Shown: positions 21,801 to 34,200, counted from the first letter of the stretch. The stretch is 64,000 bases of DNA from Sclerodactyla briareus (GCA_026419785.1 JAODTK010000721.1:124001-188000), one strand, 5' to 3'. Notes: generated from the letters alone by a model not told the origin. Made by a program: numbers and translations.

Positions 21801-21939
21801 TTTACTGGGTATTAACTTGCGGGGGGAACGACATTATTTTCGGCTGATATTGTTATTCCCAATCCATAATGTTATTTCTCCATTCGCGAGAATCTGACCC
21901 CCATTACCAGCTGGCCAGTCTTCCACAAAATTGGAACTT

Positions 21940-23481
21940 TGTGAAAAGTTGATAACTTGGCTGGTTTTAGCTTGTTAACACAATGACGTCGATCCCACTG
22001 GATGGATGAAGCTCCTACGTGCATGTGGTTCCCCATGTGAACCCTATTGCCTTTGGGGGCCAGTCACAGGTCATAACATGAAGTGACCGAGGTCAAAGTC
22101 TGAAAAAACCTTGTGAACACGATAAGTCCATAATGGTGTTGGTCTGATCAGTTGAAATTTTGGTGTGTAGCTCTTTCTATGGGGAGTATAGGACCCTATC
22201 TTGATTTTTTGCTACAGGCTGGGGCTGAATTTTAGGAGGCGAAATAAGAAAAGTCGTGAAAAGTCAATCATATCTTGGCAAATTTTGGCTTGAGAACACG
22301 TTAACTCGACTCCACCTGGATGGCTGGAGCTTCATACATTGGTATTGTGTTCCCCTGAATTAGGACATGAACCCAATTGTTTTGGGGGTTCGGTTCCAGA
22401 GGTCCACCAGTCTTTTAAATCCCTGAAAACCCTGTGCACACGATAAGTCCAGAATGGGTTGGCTGATCGGGTTGCAATTAGGTGTGTATCTTTCCTATGG
22501 GGAGTACCTGAACTCTGTTGTTTTTTGTGTAGTCAGGGGTAAAATTTTGGTCGAAAATAGAAAATATGTGAAAAGTTCTTATTTTTGGCCAATTTTGGCT
22601 TGTGAACATGAATAACTCGACCCCACCGTGTGGACGGATCGCTCATCTTGGTATGTGTGTTTCCCCATGTGTTGATCCAATGAACCCTATTGTTTTGGGT
22701 CAGGTCAGAGGTCCCAGATAGGTCAAAGTCTGAAAACAGCCTTGTGAACAGACGATAGTCCCAGAATGGTTGGTCTAATCGAGCTCAAATTTAGTGTGTA
22801 GGCTTCTTGTGGGGAGTATAGGAACCTATTGTTTTTGGCATAGGTCGGGGGTGAAGTTTAGTTCAAAAAATGAAAATTTGTGGAAAGTCATAATTTGGCC
22901 AATTTTGGCTTGTGAACATCACTTGACCCCACCTGGGATCGGATGAATGTCAACTTGGGTCTTGTGTGTTCCCCATGTTGAGAGTTTCTTGAACCCAACT
23001 AGTTTGGTGTCAGGTCCGAGGTCAAAGTCTGAAAACTTTGTTGAACACGATAAGTCCAGAATGGGTGGGGGTCTTATCGGGGTTAAATTTGGTGTGTAGC
23101 TTCCTATGGGGAGTACATGAACCCTAATTGTTTTTTGGTATAGGTCCGGGGGGTGAATTTCTGTCGAAAATAGCAACCGTGAAAGTCAATTATTTGACAA
23201 ATTTTGGCTTGTGAACACGCTAACGTGACCCCACCTGGAGGATGAAGCTCTACACTTTGTATGGTTTGCTCCCCATTATGTGTACATGAAATTTATTGTT
23301 TTGGGGTCGGTCAGAGGTCATGCTGTGTCGTAAATCACCAAGGTCAATGTCTAGAAACCTTGTGAACGAGTCAAGTCCACCTAATGGGTTGGTCTGATCG
23401 GGTTTGAAATTTGGTGTGTAGCGTTTCTTATGGGGAGTAATGGAACCCTTTCATTTATTTTTTGCTACAGGCTGGGGGTGT
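21940..23481 (+). repeat. Tandem array 3, about 5 units of ~310 bp
   Basis: Markers like GTGAACACG-TAACTCGACC lie near 21,975, 22,291, 22,603, 22,912 and 23,212. In this array GTGAACAC usually replaces GTAAACAC, so it forms its own subfamily. Paired halves, the TTGTTTTGGGGTCAGGTC block and half-sites are present as in arrays 1 and 2. Confidence 0.85.
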
Positions 23482-23590
23482 CAAGAATTGTTCCATCTCC
23501 CATTTGTCCTTGGTCTGGCTATAGGTTTCAGAAAGAGTCATGTAATCACTAAGGCCTTTTAGCTTTCTGTTCTTGTTCGATTTGAGATCA
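23482..23590 (+). repeat. Tail module of tandem array 3
   Basis: TTCCATCTCCCATTTGTCC, GGTCTGGCTATAGG, TTTCAGAAAGAGTCATG, AATCACTAAGGCCTTTTAGC and TTTCTGTTCTTGTT, in the order seen in the other tails. Confidence 0.7.
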
Positions 23591-24026
23591 CGGGGGCATC
23601 ATTCTAATTCGCATAATTGTTGCACCTTGCTGGATTGTCCCTGAAGGTATGAAGTGCCGTGGGGCTTGAGAAATTCGGAATGAGATTTGTGTTGCTGAGT
23701 CAAGTATGGTCCCTAATTTGTCTGAAAAGACAGGGAAAAATTTTTCAATTTACAACGAATTTCCACGAAATTTTGTATCCACCATTTGGTCATTGGTCAC
23801 GGAATAACTGCCAATTAATAATCGGTCCACACCTTAGGGCTGGCAAACTAACAACAACTCGCAATTGCGATCTAGTGAACACCCACCTAAGCTGGAATTT
23901 TCGGACATTTTCAATCAAATGAAAAAACGGAAAGTAGGTAAAATATATCGCTTGTCTCAGGGGAGGTGAATTTATCTACAATGAAATGTTGAAGTGTTGG
24001 AAGAAGAAAAGTGAAGAAGAGAATGC
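23591..24026. other. No recognisable gene
   Basis: A plus-strand open stretch at 23,659-23,922 has no recognised product. Confidence 0.35.
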
Positions 24027-25682
24027 ATAATTTATTTATTTTATTCACGCCAAATCTGGAGGACAAAAAATGGTTAAAAGTGCACATACAAAATATACAT
24101 TGCTATATACCGTTACATCAAAACTTCTCACAAATATTAATATGCACAACAATAAAAAGCTATAATATATAACTCATAAAATATAATTAAAACGGAGTTG
24201 TTAAGAGGTACAACAGCTTATGCTCGTCGAATGTGGCTTAATAAAATATTCACTGTGATTACTAAGCATTTTCAACAGTCAACATGACCATCAGGTATAA
24301 GGCACTGATCACTAACCACCGGGAGGTTGAAAACTAAGCTCATGGGCGAAATATTGCAACTGATAACCCTATCCAAAATTGACCCACGAGTGACCTGGCC
24401 ATAGAGCAAATAGTATGCAGATTACAGGAACGAATATCCTCTAGCGGGCTAATTTCTTGAAAGACTCTATGAAATAATGAACAGACATTTCTGTGAATAA
24501 TATCCTTCACATTGGCAACCCCAAGGGCCTGCAAAATAGCTGTATTGTATGAACGTTTACTTAAACCCATGTAATCTCCGTTTACGGTTTAATAAGCTTA
24601 CACTGATTAGAATTAAATTGTTCTTTGTCGTGATCACTAAGATTCATACAATCACTGCCATAGACTGAGGAGGCTGGCAAATCTTTTGATAGGTGGATTT
24701 GGGCACTGCGGAGAAGCCCCTGGATTACACATACCAGTAGGAGAGAGACCATAAAAAAGATTGTTGAATTTGGCGACCCGCTGATTAATATGATCTAATT
24801 GTACCTTCAGAATTGAAGACATTGCCAAGAATTCCAGCTTTATTTATATTCTGCATAGCTGAACCATTAATATAGAAAGTGGCTTCCTCTTCTGGAGGGC
24901 GACACCCTACTAACAAAACCCCATTTGGATTTATCTTTATTAAAATTAAACCGCCATCAGTTTTTGCAGACCGATGCCGAAAATTCAAACAAGGAAATAT
25001 CATCCGCAATATGAACGAATTGTAAAGCGACCCGATAACAACACCAGTCTTCCAGCTCTGCCGCTCCAATAAAAGATCATTTAAATATATATTGAATAGG
25101 TGAGGTGACAATACACTTTCCTGTCTGGTACCCCGAGGTAATCTAAAAACAGAGCTTTTATAACCCCTTGCCACTTCACAATTGCATTCACAAATTCCGG
25201 TACCAATATAGAGAACTGCATTGAATAAGCAAGGAAGAATGCTGATAATTTATAAAAATAGGGTTAAGAAGTGGCAGCGGAATCGAAACATTTCTCAGCT
25301 TCTTGCCCTCGTAAACATAAACGCAGTTTATTGACCGTACAGTGAGAAATGACATCATTTAATAAAGCATGCCATGGCAGTCCCTCTGCCATCTTTAAAG
25401 CCATACTGGTTATCACTCATCTTTACATCCTTGGGTTATAAAAAGTGTTTACTAGCTTACTATGAATTGAGCTCAAGGTCACTGGACGAGAATTCTTTGC
25501 AAGATTAGGTTTTAAAGTGGACTTCTTCAGAATGGGATAGTACACCAGTATGCAAAGCAGTTGGGGCACTACCAGTGGACAACATTGCACTATATAGTTA
25601 GGACAGTAATTACATAACGTCAGTGACTTACCATGAATTAGATGCTCTGCAGTCACATGATCTAAACCAGGCGATTTACCCC
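24027..25682 (-). mobile_element. Non-LTR retrotransposon, 5'-truncated, minus strand
   Basis: Reading the minus strand with frame changes gives the RT domain in order. First is GKSPGLDHVTAEHLIHG (about 25,682-25,630), then LKPNLAKNSRPVTLSSIHSK (about 25,520-25,460, the KP...YRPISL-type block). RLPRGTRQESVLSPHLFNIY and LNDLL follow (about 25,145-25,070, the QGSVLSP motif), then the catalytic ADD (25,007-24,999, IADDIS), and ATFYINGSAMQNI before GILGNVF. A C-terminal segment, GLSKRSYNTAILQALGV (about 24,567-24,510), closes the protein. The 3' end carries AATAAAATAAATAAAT at about 24,030-24,045, a tail with polyadenylation signals. The endonuclease and ORF1 are absent. Stops and frame changes make it inactive as read, with the caveat on sequence quality. 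It is a different family from the CR1/L2-like copies at 4.4 and 31 kb. Confidence 0.85.
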
Positions 25683-25727
25683 TATGTAAGGGCAAATCGC
25701 CTGGTTTAGATGATGTGACTGCAGAGC
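25644..25727. repeat. 38-bp inverted duplication at the LINE 5' junction
   Basis: Left arm 25,644-25,681 and right arm 25,690-25,727 are reverse complements over 38 bases with 2 mismatches and an 8-base spacer. Both arms, each in its own direction, encode the RT block GKSPGLD-VTAE. The right arm is followed by unrelated sequence, so only this short piece is inverted. Confidence 0.85.
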
Positions 25728-27108
25728 TTAATGTTTTTTGTATTTTCCTGCAAAAGCATGGGGCATGCCTTGAATCCATTGGGGGCTCAGCACCCCCCCC
25801 CCCCCCCCCTTCGACCATACATGAACACCTATCTCCTTCCAACATGCGAATGGAGGAACTTGAATACATGATCAACAATGATGTAATTATTCAAATATTT
25901 GTTTATGGCGATCCAGTCTCACAAAACTAAAATGTGGGTACTGCAATATACCTCCCAGAATTGGTGAAAGAATTGCCATGTTTCTTGTTCCCTTTAGCTG
26001 AGCGTTTGTAGGTCGACATTGCACTCCACGGCCCTGGCGGCACCCACTGCCATAAAAAGTGATAATACGAGCTGAATATTTAAATATGCATTTGCGTGTG
26101 AACCATTGAAAGGACCAATACTCCTTTAAAAAAATGATCTGAGCAGGTGGAGGAATGTACGAACCTCCTGACCCCACTTCCCGGCCATGGGCCTGTTTGA
26201 GGTGACAGATAATTAAGGAAAAACATAATATACGGATGTAAACACGATTGCAAAGTACTTGCTCCTGAGGGAATCGGGTCGTACATGTTTGCCACACGGA
26301 TATGCACCTGATGACGGAGACATGTGTAATTCTCATAGAGTTATTCGAGGTCCCCGTTGTATAAAAGCCTGAACTAAACACCAGATTAAATTGACCAACA
26401 ACTGAAGGTTCTGTGATCATTGTAGTGTTTTATGAGAAAAACTAGCGCCCTCTCTAAAATTCGTGTCGCTGTCGGTGATTTTTGAAACGAGTGATCTCTT
26501 AAAGTGGAGTTTTCAGACGAATTTAGTGCTTCTGTCCGGATGTGAATTTTTTTCCGCTTTTCTGTTTTCTGCCCCACTAAAAATTGTTGTCAACAATTGT
26601 GAAAATGCGCGCCCTCACTTCAATGGTGATGAAAGCACAACAGCAACACTGAACACCACCCAAAATATTTCGAAATATTATGCCACGGTGCCAGCTGTCA
26701 GCTGTGTGTCAGATACAAATTACACCATTAGTAATCAAACTCACCATTAATTATCAGAACGGTTTGTTTCGTCCAGGATCATTGATGTATCAAAAATATG
26801 CAGCTGTTGGTCCATGGCCGATGGCAGCTGGAGTTTTGTACACCCCACACCCGGGGAAAAATCATCTAGGCCCCTCCTTTTTCTTGGGGGGGGGGGTGGG
26901 GGGAGAAAAAATAAATAGTGTGGTGTGTTCAGGCGTGCTGTAGTGGGGCACCAAATTCCATCTGAGAGCACAATGAAAATGCAATATATATCCATCTAAG
27001 CAGAATACCCCCCCCCCCCCCGCCCCCTCCCCACAACAACTCGAGCTCGAATTTTTCCAGAATTATGTCCTGAACTGCATTTTGCTTCTATTTTTGCTTC
27101 ACTGTATA
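25728..27108. other. No confident gene; C tracts
   Basis: C runs at 25,791-25,810 and 27,008-27,022 and a G run at 26,886-26,901. A long minus-strand open stretch (26,420-25,887) and a plus-strand one (26,463-26,750, with several N-x-T/S sites: NTT, NIS, NYT, NQT) have no recognisable family. Either could be chance. Confidence 0.3.
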
Positions 27109-27345
27109 CCTATGGTGACCGGAATGTGGACTACCGGTGTTAATCCCAAATTACTTTTCTCAGCCTCCAGTGGCGGATCACGTGCTGTACGTGTCGCATT
27201 GATATGAAGTTGTGATTCCGCCAAACCCATGAATACATATTGGTCCTCAAAATTCAAATACGTCGGTCCTCGTTGGACAAATGTATCGTCACAATAATAT
27301 AGGGTGACTACGAACAACAGCAACGAACAATCCCACTGATTAACA
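27109..27345 (-). pseudogene. Orphan homologue of sulfotransferase exon 1
   Basis: Minus-strand sequence at about 27,345-27,260 aligns with exon 1 of the gene at 36.4 kb: GTTGCTGTTGTTCG, then CACCCTATATTATTGTGACG, then ATACATTTGTCCAACGAGGAC. The hydrophobic run LLLFVVTLYY is the counterpart of the signal anchor. The frame then stays open to a possible donor ATAG|GTATAC at about 27,109 and includes an N-glycosylation site, NAT. The start ATG of the 36.4-kb copy is not conserved, and no catalytic exon is found downstream on the minus strand before or within the LINE at 24-25.7 kb. It may be a relic of a third gene copy, or a live copy whose exon 2 lies outside the window or was split by insertions. 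Confidence 0.5.
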
Positions 27346-28705
27346 AATAACTTGACCTAGCCTATTTAGCAGTATTTGCTTGCATTGAGCAAAGCCAATT
27401 GTTGACGAGGGTCTGTAGACTGATTATCTATCTGTACTGGCATGTCATAAATCATGAAAGCCTCGTCATTTCAGCGATGAAGGGCATCATACTCTGTTGT
27501 TAATTAAAAGGCTAGTCGTATGGTAGCACCTGGTGGAGAAGACGGCGACGTTTGCATGACGTCACGATGAAAATCGTCTTAAAATTCGATACCAATATGG
27601 CAGGTAGGCTATATCATCATGTCAATGTAAGAACCATGGAGCTATTCTTATTAAACTGGAGGGGACACCAGAGCGCCTATTGTGTGCCCCTGTCCCGTCG
27701 AGACCACAAACTCAAAGTGATGAGGCGCCCTATCGTGTATACCATCGTGAAACACATTCAGTTTGTTTACTCTCTATCTGCGATTTCCTTCTACCATATG
27801 CCCCCGACGCATACCTTTGTTGTTTCATATGATGATAGTATGGCATAGTGCAAGAAGTGGAACAATCTTCTGTGAGTTGTTACCCTGTCAGAATAACGCG
27901 CGCAAGTCATCCGATCCATTACGAACTCACAGACACAACAATAATTATTTCGATATCCTGACGGAAGTTAACATCAACTTCTTGCAACTAGAGCTTAATA
28001 ATGTGGAGCTCAACTGAAGAGCTGTCAACGGAAAATATTCCACCTTCTGACGGGATGCGAATCATATCGCCCCAATCACATGTCACTAGCCACTGAAATG
28101 GGGGGCGCTGTTGGGGGCATAACAACACGGTTCCACACTTAACTTCTGCCTTCTGCTCTGCATATAGAATCTCAATACAACAGCATGTCGGGGTAAAAAA
28201 TCAGGCCGATATATTGGACGTCTTATTAATGGGCCGAGTCGGGGGGCGCCGGTGCCGATGAGGTCCCCCAAACACACCGACTCACTACCAGCTAGTCACT
28301 GCGTGTTTGGTGTTTCAAGGCTGAACCGTTGTAAGAGCTCTGACATTGAGTTTACTCATCGGACCGATGCCACTGATGCGAGGCGAAACACCCGCTGGAA
28401 TATGACCGAGTCTGAGGACTTCCTCGATAACCCACCGCATTGTTTTCCATACTTAAACCTGTTGATCAAACAGGTGCCTCCCATTGGGAGCCTCCCATAT
28501 GGTGACCAAGAATGCTCGAAGCCATCGATCGGGGTATGGCTCACTCTAAAATGAGCTTAAAATTAAAGTAGACCACGCTCTCCTATATAAAACTGTTAAT
28601 ATAACTTATGTCTGCAAGCCCCGTTGCAGTTGGGCCTGTGTACCATTCCTAAGCATTACGCACTAGTGAGGTATGGATCCATAGCTCTCTCAATACGCCT
28701 TTTTT
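27346..28705. repeat. Duplicated flank, shared with 36.33-36.72 kb
   Basis: Upstream of the orphan exon, GAGCAAAGCCAATTGTTGAC (27,389) matches GAGCAAAGCCAAAGTTGAC (36,454). Further out, AACCGTTGTAAGAGCTCTGA (28,324) and GATGCCACTGATGCGAGGCG with AAACACCCGC (28,366) match GAGCCGTTGTAAGAGCG and GATGCCGCTGATGCGAGGC at 36,616-36,690. The interval is about 800 bp longer here because of extra sequence between about 27,480 and 28,300. This is the 5' flank of both exon 1 copies. Plus-strand open stretches at 27,552-28,017 and 28,252-28,554 have no recognised product. Confidence 0.6.
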
Positions 28706-29760
28706 GTCTCGCCCTGAATGAATTCAGGACGAGACTTACTGGTCACTTTGGTGTTTGTGTTTGTGTGTATGTCACAACTTCTTGTTAGCAGGATTTCTCA
28801 CAAACCGTGAACCCGATTATGACAAAATTTTGTGTGTAGCACCGGGTTTTTGGGTGTACAACGATCTTGATTCGGATGTTGGGCAGCAAAGTCATCACTT
28901 GAGTTGGGTAAAATTAGCCTCCTTTATGTAATTTATTGTTTGAGGCTCGTTAGCAAGATTACGCAAGAACCGTATTTGGCTAGCAGTGATGTAGTTTGGC
29001 CATGAAGGATCTGGATGACAGGTAGCTGACCTGATTAGATTTTCTGCCTCAAATATCTATTACGTGGTAATTTTTGTTTAATTGTTTGAAATGCAACATT
29101 TTTCAACTTCGTCGGATTGTTCACGAAACTTTGTGCGGATTTAGCATGGTTCCCGAGAATCGGGGTCACTGGCGGTCATTCAGTGTGTTTAATTGCCATT
29201 CTGGAATTTTTGAGTGTTGGATTTTCACAAACTTGGTTGATGTGATCCACCTTTGATCCTGATCATTTTAAAGGTACCGCTGGGGTCCGAGTATCGGGTC
29301 ATGCAGTTGCCTAATTTGCATAAGTTATTCTCCAATTTCAACTTGGTCGTAGAAATTTTCGCCAACTCAGTAGGTTAACATTTCTGGATCTGATGTGTTT
29401 TGATGTTCATGAATTTGATTGAATTCCATCATATATAGCTCCTGTAGAATAAGCACTGAGGACCGAGTGAACCATAGCTCCGTGACAATTTTCCTGCTGT
29501 TATAAGCTGCCCACAAGTAAACCCTCTCTTTCCCAATCAGTTTGATTAGGTTGATTAGACCTACAAAACTTACTGTTAAAATTTTCTTTCCCCTATTCTT
29601 ACATGGGACGTTGTGTATGTGTTATATGTGAAAATGTGTGATGTTCGTTTGACATGACGATGGTCTGTATGAACTAATTGTTTTTTTTGTGTAGTGAAAA
29701 TAACACAAACCACCGATCGCGCCAACCAGGCGAGACACTATTTGGACGATCGGCCCTCTT
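28706..29760 (+). repeat. Composite repeat element, copy B (head and body only)
   Basis: Starts with GTCTCGCCCTGAATGAATTC and AGGACGAGAC (28,710-28,736), a hairpin, then GTCACTTTGGTGTTTGTG and CTTGTTAGCAGGATTTC. It follows copy A to TGTTATATGTGAAAATGTG (29,615) and GTGTAGTGAAAATAACAC (about 29,690). The tandem unit and tail are missing. Within the body, short periods of ~140 bp around an ATTTGCAT-like word are visible, though less clearly than in copy A. Confidence 0.7.
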
Positions 29761-30800
29761 TCGAAATCGTAACTAATTCATCTCCGTATTTACTGGTGAG
29801 ATGTGTAATTCTCGTCAGGGGTGTCCCATTCGGAATATCTGTCTGTATGTCTGTTCAGTCTGTGATTGTTTTTGTTTTTTTGTTAGCTCAGTATGTCGTT
29901 TAGTTTGACAAATTGCTTCATACACACTTTGGACCACCACCTTAAACGCCATGATAAGGGCATGAAAAAGGCACATAGGCTAAGGGGTGTATATGGGAAA
30001 ATTGTTTAAAATGCCCTCCCTCAAGTTAATTAGATTGGAATATCGGTGCCATCATTGACTAGTGGTACATTTTAAATGGATGGGCAAACGGGTCATAAGC
30101 TAGACTATTCTTATGTACACTGACAATTGCAAGGACGAAATCCTTTTGTCGCCTGGGTAGAAGACCCCAACAGCACTAGTGGTTGTCAATGCATAGGGGA
30201 CAGCGCACAACAGGCACAAACTTAACAGAGTTGTATTTTGAAGTTATTGCACCATCGCCAGACAGAATTTGTGTCCTCTAATCTGCCATAGTGAAATCTT
30301 GGAATTGTTCTTGGCCGATCCAAAAGGACCCCTGAACACTTCTGTATTAGAAGCCAGATTTCTAGAATCAATATCATCTACTGCATGATGTCGGGTGCGA
30401 TGGTTAGTCTATAACTCCACGATACCATGCACCGGTACAGGCCCAAATGTGTTTGTTTTTAGTGGAATTATAATTATGGGAAGCTTGAGTCCGGTGCCTT
30501 GGCGTTTTTCTCTGTCAGTGAGAGTAATTAGACAGGCAGGTGTTCAAGAGTACGAGAGCTTGTCAACCTTGGTTAACGGCGTTGATTCGTTGCAATCAAG
30601 TATGACAGCTTTGCAGTGAACCATTTTCCAGCTCCTATTGACAGGCTTTGTATGGATCCCGAACCGAGGAGCTATATTCCAAACCTGGAAGAACTCAGGG
30701 ACTCATAAGCAATGATTTTGGGTTTTATTAACCCGTCGTGGAGATTTCGAACGGATCAGTGAATTCTTTGTAATCTTCACTAATGTCCCCAAGGCTCTTC
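29761..30800. other. No recognisable gene
   Basis: A plus-strand open stretch at 30,395-30,619 has no recognised product. No repeat shared with the rest of the window was noticed. Confidence 0.35.
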
Positions 30801-32120
30801 GGAGCATGGGTAGACATGGTGTTTCATGTCTCCCAGTAACACCATAAATCACTATTCTATCTGTAGTCTACTACGATCAACTATAGTCTAAACGGCGTTC
30901 TCACATGGTTCCAAGGTTTTTGCCTACTCTTTATGGAAGATGTTACTAGTGAAGTTGACCACGGCAGTGCGTTGATAGTAGATGTTTCTGAAGTACCTTG
31001 TCAAAAGCTTTTGACAAGGTTCCTCGTGATCTCCTTTCGCTTAAATTGGAAAAGTTTGGGCATTAAAGGGAATGACCTGAGTGGATACGTCCGTGGTCTT
31101 CTCCATAAGGAACCACGATTTGTCATCAATGGCGGTTTTCACGTTTCTTGGCAAAAGGTCACCATGCTGTTCAACAAAGGATCAGTTTTTCTTGGTTTTT
31201 AACTTTTTCTGGCGTATATACGATCTCGGAGATTCGTGTGCATTCCCCAGAATTTAAAAAAAAATTGCGACATACCAAGTTGTATCGGGAGGGTGCCTTC
31301 GGACGATGATGTTGCAAATGTCCGAAGGGATCTTATATATCCCCAACTGGTCTTTCGTATTGGCAAAGATGTTTTTCAATGCCGATAAGTTTCAAAGTTA
31401 TGCATGTTGTGGTTTTCCACACTCCAACGCTTCTTCAGTTGAATGCAACATATTCATCAGGTGAATTCAGAAAAGGTCTCGTTGTTCATTTCTAGTCTTC
31501 TTTGCAACCTCGGCAGTGTGCCGAGCTGTGAGACAGGTACCTGATTCATGGCTTGATTAAACGTCCACCTAAATTTCCCTTGATAAAAATATGGTGTCAG
31601 GCTGGTTACGCACTAGTGAGCCTCATCTCTTTATCCTTTCCAGTATGTAATCCATATTTCTCGAAAGACCAGCAGGATTTTTTGCAAGGGCCACTATAGT
31701 AAATCATCTGTCTCGATTTACTTTACGAGGAAAGATTAAGGCGTCTCCGTCTAACTTCGATTGAGCTGATACGAATTTCGAGGTGAGTTGATTTCGTATG
31801 GATTGTCATGGATTCGAGGGCCCTACCTTCCACTCTTTCTTTGAGTTTTCGATGTTACCACCAATAGGGGCCATCGCCTCAGCTTCGTGGTAAACGCTGT
31901 AGATTTAACATTCGGAAATATTTCTTCTGCAGAGGTTTATTATTAGTGGAATAGCTTTCCTGAAGATGGGTTCTATCTAAGAGTGGTGATGCGTTCAAAG
32001 AACAGTCATTGATTTATTTACTAGATTTGGGTTTTCATCTCTTTTGGGATCGATGTAGTGGCGGTCAGGGTACTCATGAGTGTTTTGTTCTTCATGACCC
32101 TTTTTTCACTAAACTAAACC
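30801..32120 (+). mobile_element. CR1/L2-like non-LTR retrotransposon, 5'-truncated
   Basis: In order on the plus strand, with frame changes: LFMEDVTSEVDHGSAL (about 30,927-30,975), then a DVS...FDKVP block (30,981-31,025) which is RT motif A. KSLGIKGNDLSGYVRGLLHK (about 31,049-31,110) and FVINGGFHVSWQKVT (31,120-31,164) follow, with the expected QGSVLGP-like block now reading NKGSVFLGF (31,173-31,202). A DDVANVRRDL stretch (about 31,304) corresponds to the ADD box. Further on are MHVVVFHTPTLLQLNAT (about 31,398), a FSKDQQ region near 31,655, and the C-terminal WNSLP...FK block near 31,950-32,010. It ends in CTAAACTAAAC at 32,108-32,118. The 3' half is the same element as at 4.35-4.96 kb. ORF1 and endonuclease are absent. 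Confidence 0.82.
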
Positions 32121-33780
32121 AGGATACTGTTGATTGACAATTGCCAATGAAACAAGATGTGTGGTTTTAGGAGGACATGTTATTTAAGGAGCAGCTTCTC
32201 AATGACATTATACCTTTCAATAAATTGCAACATAGTCATTTTGAAATTATTTGCAATTCTTGAAACGCATCTTGAAGATCGATTAGCTCCGTCGGCGAAG
32301 TTCCAGCCACCTTTGGTGGTGCTATTCCCGTTGAAGGAAGCTTCACCCCAACAGGCTCATAACCGCGGGGATCTGTGGGTACTCGCCTAACCAGATTGAC
32401 ACTGCTTGTAAAAAATCGAGACAAACAATATACAGACCGTAGTTGTTTGAACTTCGCTTGTCTACGTGCGGTGCGTGTACAACTGACTTTCAGCATCAGC
32501 TGCGCTACCTATAGCCTAGAAACCAAAATGTCTCCTAGTCCTACTCATTCGACGGCCGATTGCCTTTGCACTCCTTGCGTTGATACTACATGTACTCATA
32601 CGGTCCCCCTCTTCACGTCAGATTGCTCTACTAAGGTTTGTCGCCGCAGCGTTGGCTCGTTCTTTCCCCCTTTTTCTTGCAGCTCGCACTGGGATACTTT
32701 TTCTTTTCAATCGTTACAAGCATTAGGCCTGTCATTGCCTCCTCATTTGATATAATAGCTCCAACGAATGAGTAGGCCTCCACAACCTCGCCAAAAAGAT
32801 ATGTTTCAGCGTATACCCGGGACTTCCATGTTGCGAACGTGACGCGTCCCATGGTCAGGCTGATATCCTTGAAGCGTTTTAATTTTACCACTTCGATGGA
32901 TGAACGGCGCTCGCTATACAAGTACGTGGTGATGGCATGTCAACTACGGAGGATTTAACAGAAATAACAAACCGCCATGTGCGATGGATTCCCACGAGCC
33001 AGTGGTTGCGACCTGTCATATGCACATTGCCCAAGAGTAGTGAACCCAGGTGAAGTGAGAAGGGGCTATGTCAATGTTTTGGGGGTCGATGTTCTCGAGG
33101 TTCAAAGCAACTCGGGAGGGAAAATCGGACCCCGGGAACATCGAACCTCGTAAATCAGGGGGTGCCATGAGAACTTATACGGAAACAAGGAACGACGAAT
33201 TTCAGGACTGAAATATAAGTCGTGAAGAATGATCGTGTTAGATTGATGGGAAACGTGTTTTCTCCAGCCCCACCCAATACTGCAATGATGACAATTAGAA
33301 TATATTACGTTATGAACAGCACGCGTAAAAAGTTGATATTGAAATATGGCTGGGCTTGAAGGTATTGAAGAAGAAACGGATGATTGTAATGTGCTGAAAA
33401 AGATGGGCAGTTTCCATGGTACACGTGGTCATGGAAACGCGATCGTCAGGAACATGAAGTGGTCAGCGAAAACTTTTCAGGGCGTGAGATTCCTGAACCC
33501 CGGCCCGGTGACTTAGGATCCTCCTCCCCCATCGAGCTAATTTTGGCGCTACCCCATGATGAAGCTTTTCACCTCGTACCTTCTTCGAAATTGTACTCGG
33601 AGTCTCTATACAGCCAATCCAAGATCTATTTCGATAATGATACTTTTGACAATTTGAGTGACGTGAATATTGGAGTAGTCGTATTCTATATATGCCCGAA
33701 TAGTCCCAAAACACACAATTTCTCACATTTTGAATTGCCAATATTCTCCAAGATATTTGCGATTAATGGCTGACTGAATG
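32121..33780. other. No confident gene
   Basis: Minus-strand open stretches at 32,921-32,631 and 32,496-32,236 and a plus-strand one at 32,375-32,755 overlap one another. None shows a recognisable domain. The minus stretch at 32,810-32,745 reads GEVVEAYSFVGAIIS, which faintly recalls the FTYLGAIIS block of some LINE proteins, but I cannot extend it. Confidence 0.3.
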
Positions 33781-33879
33781 ATTGGAATGTGTACAAGGTA
33801 GAGGACACAAAGCACGAACGAAGGTACACAGAGAAATGAGGCCGGGGAATCGGATCTATGCAAAACTTTTCGGTCAAGT

Positions 33880-34200
33880 CAACTCCGTACTTGTACGTCT
33901 TCATATGATGAATCACATGAAAATGGAATCACATGAATTCAACTATGCGCTGGCTCAAAGGTTATATGAGGTGAACTGAGGTCAAAGTCTCAAAACCTCG
34001 TGATCACGTTGAGTCCACAGTGCTTGCTCAGGACAGTACATGTAGGTTTGGTTTGGGGTCAGTTTCAGTGGAAAATTTGGAAATTCGGAAAATGGATATT
34101 GGGGCAAACTTGTTTTGGGGTCAGAGCAAATGTCATCTGAGGTCATTGGCCATCAAGGCTGACGAGGAATCCACTGACCGTTTGGCTTTCTAGTTTTATT
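33880..34200 (+). repeat. Solo degenerate unit and tail of the composite element
   Basis: GAGGTCAAAGTCTCAAAACC, then a CACGTTGAGTCCACAGTG block, a weak GGTCAG-AATTTGG-GGGGCAAAC run, TTTTGGGGTCAGAGCAAATG with TCATCTGAGGTCATTGG, and a short tail (CTGACCGTTTGGCTTTCTAG). A single eroded copy with no neighbours. Confidence 0.6.

Noticed and set aside
25887-26420. 177-codon minus-strand open frame
   Set aside because: No domain, no codon pattern seen, and an overlapping frame is also open; treated as chance.
32631-32921. Faint LINE-like block (GEVVEAYSFVGAIIS)
   Set aside because: Only about 15 residues match in style and neither side extends the similarity.
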